Assembly (NCBI GenBank): GCA_946187325.1
Contig: CAMHQC010000007.1
Location: forward strand, 1-64,000
DNA length: 64,000 nucleotides
Direction: 5' to 3'
From: an uncultured Clostridia bacterium
GTDB taxonomy: Bacteria > Bacillota > Clostridia > Oscillospirales > Acutalibacteraceae
Shown: positions 10,114 to 19,489 of the stretch, in pieces
How the letters are laid out: the number at the start of each line of letters is the position of its first letter
Position numbering within the stretch: position 1 is the first letter of the stretch
Program-made: the position numbers and the translations under genes
Notes under the pieces: model-generated
The model's input: the letters and a program-made list of their open reading frames with translations, nothing else
The model's database searches: none
Told to the model about the DNA's origin: nothing

Positions 10114-10809
10114 TTAATGGCTGTACTTATAGGTTATATCGGTAACAATATTGTTCTCATACGAGAAAGTGAGCGTACGCGAGCCCGAGCCGTACACATA
10201 TTCGGTTTCGGTCAGCTTACGCGGGTCGCCGTAAAGGCGTTTTAGTTTTGAGGCGTACATTCCGATTTTAGCGTCCTTTGAGGCGGAAACGCCCTCACCG
10301 ATAATCTCTATAGTGTCAATTCTCTCGACATCATCCTCCTTATAAGTCGTGAGAATAAAGTCGTCGTATTCGTACTCGGTACGCTTTTTTGACAGTATGC
10401 CGATGGAGTTGTCGTCGCCGATAAGCTTGAACACAGACTCGATTTTCTGATTGAGCTTAATCTGATTTTTCTTATATGTAAACACAAGGTCGCTCGATGA
10501 GAAGCTTCCTTTCGGCGCTTGAGTTACCGCCACGTGAGTATTGGGGCGTGTTTTACCCTGGGTAGGAGGCAAAGTCGTGGGCTTGGTAGGTTTTTTAGGC
10601 TTTTTCTCCTTTTTTTCGGTAGGCTTGGTTGTAACTTTTACTGTATGTTTAGCGGTTGAGGGCTGAGTTGTAACGGCTGAAATCGTAGTGGCAGGTGTAG
10701 TTTTAGATGTAGCTGACGCGGGTGTTGTTTTTTTTACCGGTTTATTTGAGCAGGCGGTTATCGCCGATAAGACGATTGCCAAAAGCAATATTAAGCTGAG
10801 TTTTTTCAT
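10114..10809 (-). CDS. Lipoprotein with Thr/Pro/Lys-rich linker
   Basis: Lipobox-like LSAITAC after signal peptide; low-complexity TKPTEKKEKKPKKPTKPTT linker. Confidence 0.75.
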   Translation of the reverse strand: MKKLSLILLLAIVLSAITACSNKPVKKTTPASATSKTTPATTISAVTTQPSTAKHTVKVTTKPTEKKEKKPKKPTKPTTLPPTQGKTRPNTHVAVTQAPKGSFSSSDLVFTYKKNQIKLNQKIESVFKLIGDDNSIGILSKKRTEYEYDDFILTTYKEDDVERIDTIEIIGEGVSASKDAKIGMYASKLKRLYGDPRKLTETEYVYGSGSRTLTFSYENNIVTDITYKYSH

Positions 10810-10944
10810 ATCTGTATCTCCCTGAAATTCTTATCGTATTATATCATACCGCGCGGTATTTAACAATATTTAATTAACTTAAATCTTGAAATAAAGGTTT
10901 TAAAATAGTATAATGAGATATACGCGGAATTTGGAGGTATAGAT

Positions 10945-11667
10945 TTGGTTAAGAATATATTTTTTGATTTAGACGGAACAATGCTTCCGATGGATCAGGA
11001 TTATTTTATAAAGATATATTTTACCGAATTGAGCAAGCGTTTTGGTCCGATACTTAATCTTGAGAGCGAACAGCTCATAAAGGCTGTCTGGAAAAGTACC
11101 AACTCGATGATAAAAAACGACGGCAGTAAGCCGAACAAAGAGGCTTTCTGGACTACGTTTGCGAGAATTTACGGTAAGGAAATTTTAAAATACGAGAGCG
11201 ATTTCGACGATTTTTATACAAACGAGTTCAACGAGTGCAAGGTTGCGGTTAAGTACAACCCGATTATGCCCGAAATTATTAAAACGCTGAAGAATAAGGG
11301 GTACACGCTCGTAGCGGCGACTAATCCGCTTTTTCCCGCGGTAGCTACCGAAAACCGAATTAGCTGGGCGGGAGTCAGCCCGAGGGATTTTAAACATATC
11401 ACGACTTACGAAAATTCCTCGACCTGTAAGCCGAACCCGATGTATTTTTCCGAGATTGCGGAAAAAATAAAAGCAGAGCCCGAGGAATGTTTTATGGTTG
11501 GAAACGATATGGACGAGGATATTCTCTCGAGCGAAAAGGTCGGAATCGACAGCTTTCTTGTTACAGACTGTTTAATTAACCGCTCCGAGAGCGATTTTTC
11601 GGATTACAAAAACGGAAGTATGAGGGATTTACTCGACTACGTGAGGAAGCTTCCCGACGTCAGATAG
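10945..11667 (+). CDS. HAD-family hydrolase
   Basis: FFDLDGTMLPMD, ATNPLFP, GNDMDEDI; TTG start after ggagg. Confidence 0.88.
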   Translation: MVKNIFFDLDGTMLPMDQDYFIKIYFTELSKRFGPILNLESEQLIKAVWKSTNSMIKNDGSKPNKEAFWTTFARIYGKEILKYESDFDDFYTNEFNECKVAVKYNPIMPEIIKTLKNKGYTLVAATNPLFPAVATENRISWAGVSPRDFKHITTYENSSTCKPNPMYFSEIAEKIKAEPEECFMVGNDMDEDILSSEKVGIDSFLVTDCLINRSESDFSDYKNGSMRDLLDYVRKLPDVR

Positions 11668-11683
11668 TTTTCAGGAGTTTTGA

Positions 11684-12112
11684 ATGAAAAATATTATAAA
11701 AAGATATCTGCCCTTTGCCGTCGTTATAGCCTTGATTTACCTGGTTATGCCGATATTCTTTCAGGGCGAAAATTATAAATACGACGCTATAGAGTACCAG
11801 TTTGTGTTCCCGGGAACAGCGCTGTTATCAGGATTTATCTATTCGTGGAAACGCGGAGTTGACTTTACGTTTCCGCTTATCGCGCCGATTATATACATCG
11901 GAAGCGTGCTTATCTACAGCCACTATTACCACTGGGCGATTTACGTTTTTATTTACCTTATAGTAGGTATGCTCGGAAGCTTTATCGGCGATATGGTTTA
12001 TAAAAATAATCTCCGTGAAAAAGAGCGTAAAAAACGCGCCGATGATAATTACAAAATCAAAATCAGCAATATTACCGTAGAAAAAGAAGCTGAAAATAAA
12101 GATAAAAATTAA
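11684..12112 (+). CDS. Hypothetical membrane protein
   Basis: ORF with RBS and multiple TM segments. Confidence 0.65.
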   Translation: MKNIIKRYLPFAVVIALIYLVMPIFFQGENYKYDAIEYQFVFPGTALLSGFIYSWKRGVDFTFPLIAPIIYIGSVLIYSHYYHWAIYVFIYLIVGMLGSFIGDMVYKNNLREKERKKRADDNYKIKISNITVEKEAENKDKN

Positions 12113-12120
12113 CGCTGAAA

Positions 12121-12147
12121 AGCCCGAAACGATTAACGTTTCGGGCT
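12121..12147. terminator. Intrinsic terminator hairpin
   Basis: AGCCCGAAACG-attaa-CGTTTCGGGCT. Confidence 0.85.
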
Positions 12148-12163
12148 TAACTTTTATATTGTA

Positions 12164-12964
12164 TTAAGGCTTCATAGCCTGGGTTAAATTATCAATAAAC
12201 GAGTAAGCGAAGTTCGATAAAATAATCGGAGAAATCACAACCATTGTGATAATTACCGTAACAGCCGATACGATAATCAGCATCAAAAAGAAACTCCAAA
12301 GCGGTTTTTTTCCGCCGATTTGAGCGCTGATTCCCGAGAATAACATCATATACATCGCAAGCGTAGCGAGCTGAGTAAGCGGTGTAATAATAAACGAGAG
12401 AGTGCCGCCCGTTATGATATTTAAAAGATAGAACATCGTAATCGGGATTATTACCGCGGAGTAAAGATTGGCGCTGTTGGCAAAATGACCGTCGCCTTTA
12501 TGGAACTTGATAAAAGCTCGTATTCCGAGTATAAAAACCAGCGAGGTTACGATAGACGTCGCTAAAGTTATAAAGAAAACCTCGCCCGCGCCGAAATCGG
12601 CTTTCGGGAAAGCGCCGTTTAAAACGAGCGACGTATCTCTTGTCGAGTTAAAAGTAGCGGTCGCGCTCGCCGCTCCCAGCAGAACATAGGCGGGCAGAAG
12701 TATCGCCCAAATCGGATACGCCGAGTTGTACTGCGAAGCCATACAATCTACAATATTTTTAGAGAAAAAGCCTTTAATAACCGTCCAGACCTGCTTTACC
12801 GTAAGGGCGAACTTGGTATTCTGTTCGTTTTCGGGAGCGGCCGGCTTAGGGTTAACTGATTTAGTATTAGTTTCAGCCTTTTCGGTTTTTACCTCAGGCT
12901 CGGCAGGCTTAACTTCTTCGGGAACAGGTGTGGTATCGGGTATTTTATTTTCCATATTTTCCAT
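12164..12964 (-). CDS. Multi-TM membrane protein (Yip1-like), function unknown
   Basis: Pro/Glu/Lys-rich N-terminus then about 5 TM segments. Confidence 0.6.
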   Translation of the reverse strand: MENMENKIPDTTPVPEEVKPAEPEVKTEKAETNTKSVNPKPAAPENEQNTKFALTVKQVWTVIKGFFSKNIVDCMASQYNSAYPIWAILLPAYVLLGAASATATFNSTRDTSLVLNGAFPKADFGAGEVFFITLATSIVTSLVFILGIRAFIKFHKGDGHFANSANLYSAVIIPITMFYLLNIITGGTLSFIITPLTQLATLAMYMMLFSGISAQIGGKKPLWSFFLMLIIVSAVTVIITMVVISPIILSNFAYSFIDNLTQAMKP

Positions 12965-13054
12965 AGTATTACCTCCATTAGCATTGTAACACCGTATTAA
13001 AAATAATACAATAATATTCCGCTAAAATTCAGGAGAATTTCAGGTGTTTATCAC

Positions 13055-13651
13055 TTAATAATTCCTTACGAGCGAGATAACCTTGCCCAATAAAATCACG
13101 TCATCTACAATAATCGGCTCGAAGTCGTCGTTTTCGGGCTGAAGGCGGAAATGTCCGTTTTCCTTATAAAAGCGTTTAACGGTAGCGCTGTCCTCTACCA
13201 GAGCGACAACAATTTCGCCGTTTTCGGCTACGGGAGTACGATGAACAATAAGGATATCGTCGGGTAAAATTCCCGCGTTAATCATACTTTCGCCCTGAAC
13301 TCTGAGCGCGAAAAGCTCCTTACCGCGCGAGAGGTTTTTGTCTACCGTTACGTAGGATTCGATATCCTCGATAGCGACTATAGGATTACCCGCGGCAACG
13401 TTGCCGAGCACGGGAACGCTCTGAGCGGTAGTTTCGCCGACAATGCGGATACAGCGGTTAAGCCCCGCGTCACGCTCGATAAGACCGTGTTCCTCCAAGG
13501 CTTTGAGGTAAAGATGAGCCGTAGAAGTGGATTTAAGACCTACGTCCTTACATATCTCGCGAACCGAGGGAACCCGGCTCTCTCTGGAACATTCTACAAG
13601 ATAGTCGTAAACAGCCTGCTGTTTTTTAGTAATGGGCTTTTGCTTTTTCAT
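13055..13651 (-). CDS. lexA: LexA repressor
   Basis: MKKQKPITKKQQAVYDYL; cleavage region GNVAAGNPI; GESMINAGILPDD and VKRFYKE. Confidence 0.93.
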   Translation of the reverse strand: MKKQKPITKKQQAVYDYLVECSRESRVPSVREICKDVGLKSTSTAHLYLKALEEHGLIERDAGLNRCIRIVGETTAQSVPVLGNVAAGNPIVAIEDIESYVTVDKNLSRGKELFALRVQGESMINAGILPDDILIVHRTPVAENGEIVVALVEDSATVKRFYKENGHFRLQPENDDFEPIIVDDVILLGKVISLVRNY

Positions 13652-13821
13652 AAGGATACCTCCTATTATAGATAAAACAATGATATCATAAAAACCGCAC
13701 TGTGTCAAACGTTTGTTTATATTTTTTACATATAAATTTTATACGGAAAGATTGTTAAATTTTCAACACACTTTCAGGACGTTTTCACAAAACCGTCATA
13801 TTTACATGTTTTAATATAAGC

Positions 13822-13953
13822 GTACTCAATAGCAGAACCGCAACTGCTGAGTACAGTTCTACCCCTCCTTGTAAGTCGACTTAGAGACTTACATTTTTGT
13901 ACCCCTCATTTTCTTTTTTTAGAACAAGAAAGGCACGCTTTTAGCGTGCCTTT
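13822..13953 (+). ncRNA. Candidate small regulatory RNA with two C-rich motifs and intrinsic terminator
   Basis: Hairpin 13822-13854, ACCCCTCC 13861-13868, hairpin 13870-13893, ACCCCTCA 13901-13908, terminator 13929-13953; no ORF. Confidence 0.55.
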
Positions 13954-13984
13954 CGCTTTTTGCGGTGTGTTATAATGTCAGGCT

Positions 13985-14064
13985 GTCATTCTGAGCGGAG
14001 CGAATTCGAAGAATCTTGTACCCCTTATTAAAGGGAACGAGATTATTCCTTCGCTCAATATGAC
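13985..14064. repeat. MITE-like palindromic element B
   Basis: gtcattctgagcg...cgctcaatatgac inverted ends. Confidence 0.75.
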
Positions 14065-14126
14065 AAGCTGCCTACCGTTTCGCCGTTGGCGAAAGGATAG
14101 TGCAAATACAATAATATAGTTGCATC

Positions 14127-14320
14127 GGAACGGCACGGAGACCGTTCCCTACTATGTCGAAGTAAGTATCTGCTGAAAACTGACTGCTGTTTCAGAGTCA
14201 CCTTAATATCGTAGGGAATGGGAGACTCCTCCGTTGGAGGAGATGTCGCGAATGCGACAGAGGAGGTGCCGTCTCCGGCTGAGGAACTGTCCCATTCCGG
14301 GCCGAGTTGTCCTATAAAGC
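14127..14320. repeat. Composite nested inverted-repeat element
   Basis: cggaacggcacggagaccgttccctac opposed to gtagggaatgggagac...gtctcc...tcccattccgg, with internal TCCTCCgttGGAGGA and TGTCGCgaatGCGACA hairpins. Confidence 0.65.
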
Positions 14321-14521
14321 AGAACTGTCCTTACGCCAACGGCGTAAATACCAAAGGCAAGTTTTCCGAAGAATTATAATAATTTTTCGACCGCGCTCAA
14401 TATGACAAGTTTCAGACTGCAGATTTTTCTTACTAAAAAATGCGGATTTGATATTGGCTAAACGCTTAATTTATAGTATAATAAATACGTATGTATAAAT
14501 ATAAGCGAATTGGAGGTAATT

Positions 14522-15838
14522 ATGAGATTAAAAACAGTAAAAGTACCTCATAAAAAGAATACCGCCGGCAAAAAGCCCGAAAGGCTCCCTCTGCCTAAAG
14601 AGGTCACAATTCCTATGTCTATGCACATAGGACGTCCCGCCAAGGTTATCGTAAAGAGGGGAGATACGGTCAAGGTCGGTCAGCCTATCGGAGAAGCCGA
14701 CAGCTACGTTTCGGCGAAAGTTCACTCGAGCGTATCGGGTACGGTTAAAAAAATCGACGAGATTACTATGTCGTTCGGGGCGAAAGTTCCCGCCGTAGTA
14801 ATCGAAAGCGACTTTAAACAGGAGCTTTTCGAGGAGATTAAACCGCCCGAGGTAAACGACTTCGAAAGCTTCACCAAGGCGGTCAATGACAGCGGAATCG
14901 TCGGCTTGGGCGGAGCGGGTTTCCCGACTTTCGTAAAGCTGAACGTAAAGGATTTAAGCCTGATTGACGTTGTGGTTATCAACGCCGCGGAGTGCGAGCC
15001 GTACATCACCGCCGATACCAGAACTATGCTCGACCGTACCGAGGCGATTCAAAAGGGTATAGAGGCTGTAAAAAAATATCTTAACGTTAATCGGTTTATT
15101 ATCGGCATTGAGGATAATAAGCCCGAGTGCGTAAAAAAGATTAAAGAGCAGTTTAAAAACGACCGCTCGGTCGAGATAAAAGAGCTCCCCGCGCGATATC
15201 CCCAGGGCGGCGAGAAGGTCTTAGTGTATAACACTATCGGGAAAATGATTCCCAAGGGCGGGCTTCCGCTCGACGTCGGAGCCGTGGTAATAAACGTATC
15301 TACTATAGCGTTTATCGGCGAGTACCTCGAAACAGGTATTCCGCTTATCGAGAAATGCGTTACCGTGGACGGTTCGGCGGTTAAAGAGCCGAAAAACATT
15401 ATCGCTCCTATCGGAACTCCCGTAAAAGAGCTGTTCGAGTTCGCGGGAGGCTTTAAAGAGGAACCGTATAAGGCGATATACGGCGGCCCTATGATGGGAA
15501 TAGCCGTTCCCGATTTAGACGCGCCTGTGCTTAAAATGACCAACGCGGTTTTGGCTATGGGCAAAAAGGAAGCCGCTCCCTACGATACGACCGCTTGTAT
15601 TAACTGCGGAAGATGCTTAAACAGTTGTCCGCTGAAGCTCGACCCGAGGGCTATTTCCAAAGCCTACGCGTTAAACTCGGGCGGTGATTTGGAAAAGCTC
15701 TGCGTGGATTTGTGTATGGAATGCGGATGCTGTTCGTATGTATGTCCCGCGAAAAGACCGCTTGTCCAGACCAACAAGCTCTCAAAAATTGTACTCAGAA
15801 ATTATCTGTCAAAGAAAGAGGAGGAAAAAAATGAATAA
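14522..15838 (+). CDS. rnfC: Rnf electron transport complex subunit C
   Basis: SSVSGTVKKI, GGAGFPTFVKL, two 4Fe-4S motifs near C-terminus. Confidence 0.95.
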   Translation: MRLKTVKVPHKKNTAGKKPERLPLPKEVTIPMSMHIGRPAKVIVKRGDTVKVGQPIGEADSYVSAKVHSSVSGTVKKIDEITMSFGAKVPAVVIESDFKQELFEEIKPPEVNDFESFTKAVNDSGIVGLGGAGFPTFVKLNVKDLSLIDVVVINAAECEPYITADTRTMLDRTEAIQKGIEAVKKYLNVNRFIIGIEDNKPECVKKIKEQFKNDRSVEIKELPARYPQGGEKVLVYNTIGKMIPKGGLPLDVGAVVINVSTIAFIGEYLETGIPLIEKCVTVDGSAVKEPKNIIAPIGTPVKELFEFAGGFKEEPYKAIYGGPMMGIAVPDLDAPVLKMTNAVLAMGKKEAAPYDTTACINCGRCLNSCPLKLDPRAISKAYALNSGGDLEKLCVDLCMECGCCSYVCPAKRPLVQTNKLSKIVLRNYLSKKEEEKNE

Positions 15839-16751
15839 ATTAATCTCCTCCGTTTCACCTCATTTCAGCAGTAATATAACGACCGCAAAAATTATGCTCG
15901 ACGTAATTATCGCGCTGATGCCCGCGGCTATAGCCTCGGTGGTGATTTTCGGGTTAAGAAGCTTACTCGTAATCGGTGTTTGCGTGGCGGTATGTATATT
16001 TGCCGAATGGGGATTTGAGAAAATCTGTAAGAAAAAGAACACGATTACCGACCTTTCGGCAGTCGTTACGGGAATGATACTGGCGTTTAACCTGCCTGTT
16101 TCTATTCCGCTGTGGCAGGCGGCTTTCGGCTCGGTTGTAGCGATTGTCGTTGTAAAACAGCTTTTCGGCGGTATCGGTCAGAACTTCGCCAACCCCGCTA
16201 TTACCGCGAGAATCGTTATGATGACGGCGTTCTCGGGTACGATGACGAGCTGGGTATTCCCCGACGCTTCGTCGAGCGCTACTCCGCTCGCGCTTATTGC
16301 TAAAGGCCAGACCGAGGGCTTGCCCTCGTATCTCAATATGTTCCTCGGTATGCGCGGGGGATGCTTGGGTGAAACCTGCGCCTTAGCGCTTCTGCTCGGC
16401 GGAATTTACCTTATCGTAAGAAGGGTTATAAGCTGGCACACACCCGTCGCGTTTATAGGAACTGTCGCGGTTATGTCGCTTATCTGCGGTAAAGATGTAT
16501 TGTATCAGCTTATGGCGGGCGGACTGTTGCTCGGAGCGATTTTTATGGCTACCGACTATTCCTCTACTCCCGCGACTAAATCGGGAAAGCTTATTTTCGG
16601 CATCGGCTGCGGACTGATTACCGTGCTGATAAGATTTTGGGGTAACTTCCCCGAGGGTGTAAGCTTCTCGATACTGATTATGAATATACTGACTCCGTAT
16701 ATCGAAAGGCTCACACGGGCTAAACCTCTCGTTGGAGGTGATAAGGCGTGA
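15831..16751 (+). CDS. rnfD: Rnf electron transport complex subunit D
   Basis: MNKLISSVSPHFSSNITTAKIMLDVIIALMP; FMATDYSSTPATKSGKLIFG flavinylation-type region. Confidence 0.94.
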   Translation: MNKLISSVSPHFSSNITTAKIMLDVIIALMPAAIASVVIFGLRSLLVIGVCVAVCIFAEWGFEKICKKKNTITDLSAVVTGMILAFNLPVSIPLWQAAFGSVVAIVVVKQLFGGIGQNFANPAITARIVMMTAFSGTMTSWVFPDASSSATPLALIAKGQTEGLPSYLNMFLGMRGGCLGETCALALLLGGIYLIVRRVISWHTPVAFIGTVAVMSLICGKDVLYQLMAGGLLLGAIFMATDYSSTPATKSGKLIFGIGCGLITVLIRFWGNFPEGVSFSILIMNILTPYIERLTRAKPLVGGDKA

Positions 16752-17272
16752 AAAACGACGTTATAAAGCCTATAGCGGTGCTCGTTTGTATATGCCTTGT
16801 CGTAACGGCGATGCTCGCTTACATAAACTCGGTTACCGCTCCGATTATAAAAGCGGCTGACGAAAAGGCTGCCGCTCAGGCGAGGACTGAGGTTCTTCCG
16901 AAAGCCGACGGCTTTAAGCTTATGAATCTGAAAAAACTGCCCGAATGTGTCGAGGCGGTTTATGAAGCCAAAAACGGCGCGGGCTATGTATTTATGCTCA
17001 AGGTCAAGGGCTACGGCGGCGATATGTACCTTATCTGCGGAATTAATTCCGACGGAACTATCGAACAGAGTAAAACGCTCACCCATTCGGAAACAAGCGG
17101 ACTCGGTTCTAAAACCGCGGAAGACCCGTACAGAAAGCAGTATTCGGGTAAAACCGAAAAAACTCTCGGCGAGGTAGACGCTATTTCGGGAGCGACAATT
17201 TCCTCGACCGCTTATAAAAAAGCCGTGACCGACGCGTTCAAGGCGTACGATATGATAAAGGAGGCGGAGTGA
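16748..17272 (+). CDS. rnfG: Rnf electron transport complex subunit G
   Basis: FMN-binding motif DAISGATISSTAYKKAV; gene order. Confidence 0.94.
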   Translation: MKNDVIKPIAVLVCICLVVTAMLAYINSVTAPIIKAADEKAAAQARTEVLPKADGFKLMNLKKLPECVEAVYEAKNGAGYVFMLKVKGYGGDMYLICGINSDGTIEQSKTLTHSETSGLGSKTAEDPYRKQYSGKTEKTLGEVDAISGATISSTAYKKAVTDAFKAYDMIKEAE

Positions 17273-17949
17273 TGACTAAACTACAGAATTTTTCAAAAGG
17301 TCTTATTAAAGAAAACCCCGTTCTCGTACTGGTTTTAGGAACCTGTCCCACTCTCGCGACATCTACAAACGTTATGAGCGCTCTCGGAATGGGCGCGGCT
17401 ACAACGGCTGTTCTTTTATGCTCGAATATCGTTATCTCGGCGCTGAGAAAAATTATTCCCGATAAGGTCAGAATCCCCTGTTTTATCGTATTAATCGCGG
17501 GATTTGTAACTATGGTGCAAATGCTCGTTAAGGCGTTCGCTCCTGTACTCGACCAGGCGCTCGGAATTTACCTGCCGCTCATAGTAGTTAACTGTATTAT
17601 CTTAGGCAGAGCCGAGATGTTCGCCCAGAAAAACAGCGTTATCGACTCCGCTATAGACGGACTCGGAATGGGCGCGGGCTTTACGCTTACGCTCGTTATG
17701 ATGGGTACGATAAGGGAAGTTTTCGGCAGCGGTACCTGGCTCGGATTCCCGATACCCGTACTCGCCGATAACAATATTTCGATAATGACGATGGCTCCGG
17801 GAGGATTCTTCGTATTCGGACTGCTTATCGCGATTGTAAATAAGCTCAGCGGCGATAAACCTAAGAAAAAGGAGTTCGGCTGCGCGGGTTGTCCGTCCGC
17901 CGAGCTTTGCGGAAAGCTTAATAAAGAGGAGGTAAAGGCTGATGACTAA
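17272..17949 (+). CDS. rnfE: Rnf electron transport complex subunit E
   Basis: FSKGLIKENPVLVLVLGTCPTLATSTNVMSALGMG. Confidence 0.94.
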   Translation: MTKLQNFSKGLIKENPVLVLVLGTCPTLATSTNVMSALGMGAATTAVLLCSNIVISALRKIIPDKVRIPCFIVLIAGFVTMVQMLVKAFAPVLDQALGIYLPLIVVNCIILGRAEMFAQKNSVIDSAIDGLGMGAGFTLTLVMMGTIREVFGSGTWLGFPIPVLADNNISIMTMAPGGFFVFGLLIAIVNKLSGDKPKKKEFGCAGCPSAELCGKLNKEEVKADD

Positions 17950-18532
17950 CCTTATTATTATCCTCTTTTCCGCGATATTTATAAACAACTATATACTGTC
18001 GCGTTTCCTCGGAATATGTCCGTTTTTAGGCGTTAGTAAAAAGCTCAACTCCGCTGTCGGAATGAGCTTAGCCGTAATCTTCGTTATGCTTATCGCTACG
18101 GCTGTTACCTGGCCTATACAGATGTTCCTGTTGAATCCGCAAAACTTGGGATATCTACAGACTATCGTATTTATACTCGTAATCGCGGCGCTCGTACAGC
18201 TCGTCGAGATTACGCTTAAAAGATATATCCCGTCGCTGTATAAATCGCTCGGCGTTTATCTTCCGCTTATTACCACAAACTGCGCTATTTTAGGCGTTAC
18301 TATCTTAAATATCGACGAGGGATATACCTTCGTCGAGGCGATGGTAAATTCGCTCGGCTCGGGCTTAGGCTTTATGCTCGCTATGGTTATGTTCTCGGGC
18401 GTAAGAAGCAAGCTCGAGGGCGCCGATATACCGAAGTCATTTAAAGGACTTCCTATTACGTTAATCGCGGCTTCAATTACTTCGCTGTCGTTTATGGGCT
18501 TCGGCGGAGTAATCGAAAACCTGTTTAAATAG
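17942..18532 (+). CDS. rnfA: Rnf electron transport complex subunit A
   Basis: FINNYILSRFLGICPFLGVSKKL. Confidence 0.94.
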   Translation: MTNLIIILFSAIFINNYILSRFLGICPFLGVSKKLNSAVGMSLAVIFVMLIATAVTWPIQMFLLNPQNLGYLQTIVFILVIAALVQLVEITLKRYIPSLYKSLGVYLPLITTNCAILGVTILNIDEGYTFVEAMVNSLGSGLGFMLAMVMFSGVRSKLEGADIPKSFKGLPITLIAASITSLSFMGFGGVIENLFK

Positions 18533-18543
18533 GGGGTAAGGAT

Positions 18544-19338
18544 ATGAATGTAATTCTTATGGCTGTTATCCCCGTAGTGATTATCGGGTTTATTTGCGCG
18601 GTTGTACTCGTCGCCGCGTCTAAAATTATGGCGGTAAAAGAGGACGAGAGGTTTCCCAAGGTCAGAGATTGTCTGCCCGGCGCTAACTGCGGAGCGTGCG
18701 GATTCGCGGGTTGCGACGGTTACGCTAAGGCGCTCGTCGAAAAGGACGGCACTCCTACTAACCTCTGTATCCCCGGGGCTGACGCTGTATCTCAGCAGTT
18801 AAGCGAAATTCTCGGCGTAGAGTTCGAGGATGTCGAGGAACAAATCGCCGTGGTTCACTGCTCGGGAGATTGCTTTAATACCGAGGATAACGTCGATTAC
18901 CGCGGTATAGAAAGCTGCGCCGCCGCTAAGCTTCTTTTCGGCGGAAAGGGTAAATGTACCTACGGCTGTATCGGCTTCGGCGACTGTAAAAACGCCTGTC
19001 CCAACGACGCTATCGTTATCGAGAACGGTATCGCGCGAATTTGCCGTCCCGACTGCGTAGGCTGCGGAATCTGCGTAAAAGAATGTCCGAACGGCATTAT
19101 CTCGCTTATGCCCGCGGTTAAGCGTACCGCGGTGCTGTGCAGTAATAAGGACAAGGGCGCTGTTACAAGAAAGGTTTGTAAGAGCGGTTGTATCGGATGC
19201 AGAAAATGCGAGAAGGTTTGTCCGAGCGAGGCGATTAAGGTTGTAAACAACGTTGCCGTAATCGACTACGAAAAATGCGTTGACTGCGGCGCCTGCGCGG
19301 AAAATTGTACCACAAAGTGCATTACAGTTAATAGTTAA
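18544..19338 (+). CDS. rnfB: Rnf electron transport complex subunit B (ferredoxin domains)
   Basis: CLPGANCGACGFAGCDGYA and multiple CxxCxxCxxxC clusters. Confidence 0.95.
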   Translation: MNVILMAVIPVVIIGFICAVVLVAASKIMAVKEDERFPKVRDCLPGANCGACGFAGCDGYAKALVEKDGTPTNLCIPGADAVSQQLSEILGVEFEDVEEQIAVVHCSGDCFNTEDNVDYRGIESCAAAKLLFGGKGKCTYGCIGFGDCKNACPNDAIVIENGIARICRPDCVGCGICVKECPNGIISLMPAVKRTAVLCSNKDKGAVTRKVCKSGCIGCRKCEKVCPSEAIKVVNNVAVIDYEKCVDCGACAENCTTKCITVNS

Positions 19339-19360
19339 CAGGTAATAGTTAATGGTTACG
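19326..19360. repeat. Heptad tandem array overlapping the rnfB stop codon
   Basis: agttaat|agttaac|aggtaat|agttaat|ggttacg. Confidence 0.8.
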
Positions 19361-19452
19361 GTCGGGAATATTGCTCGCGAATGGATAGAGCTTCTGTTCC
19401 CGGCCGTATTTATATGTTTTTTAAAATTGTCGGAAAAGTTTGACATAAATGC

Positions 19453-19481
19453 TTGACAAAGTGTTAACAATGTCATATAAT
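19453..19481 (+). promoter_or_regulatory. Consensus sigma-A promoter for the feo operon
   Basis: TTGACA (19453-19458), 17-nt spacer, TATAAT (19476-19481). Confidence 0.9.
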
Positions 19482-19489
19482 AATATAGC

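Noticed and set aside
19326-19360. CRISPR-like or microsatellite call for heptad arrays
   Set aside because: Units are degenerate 7-mers without spacers; better described as STRR-like arrays.
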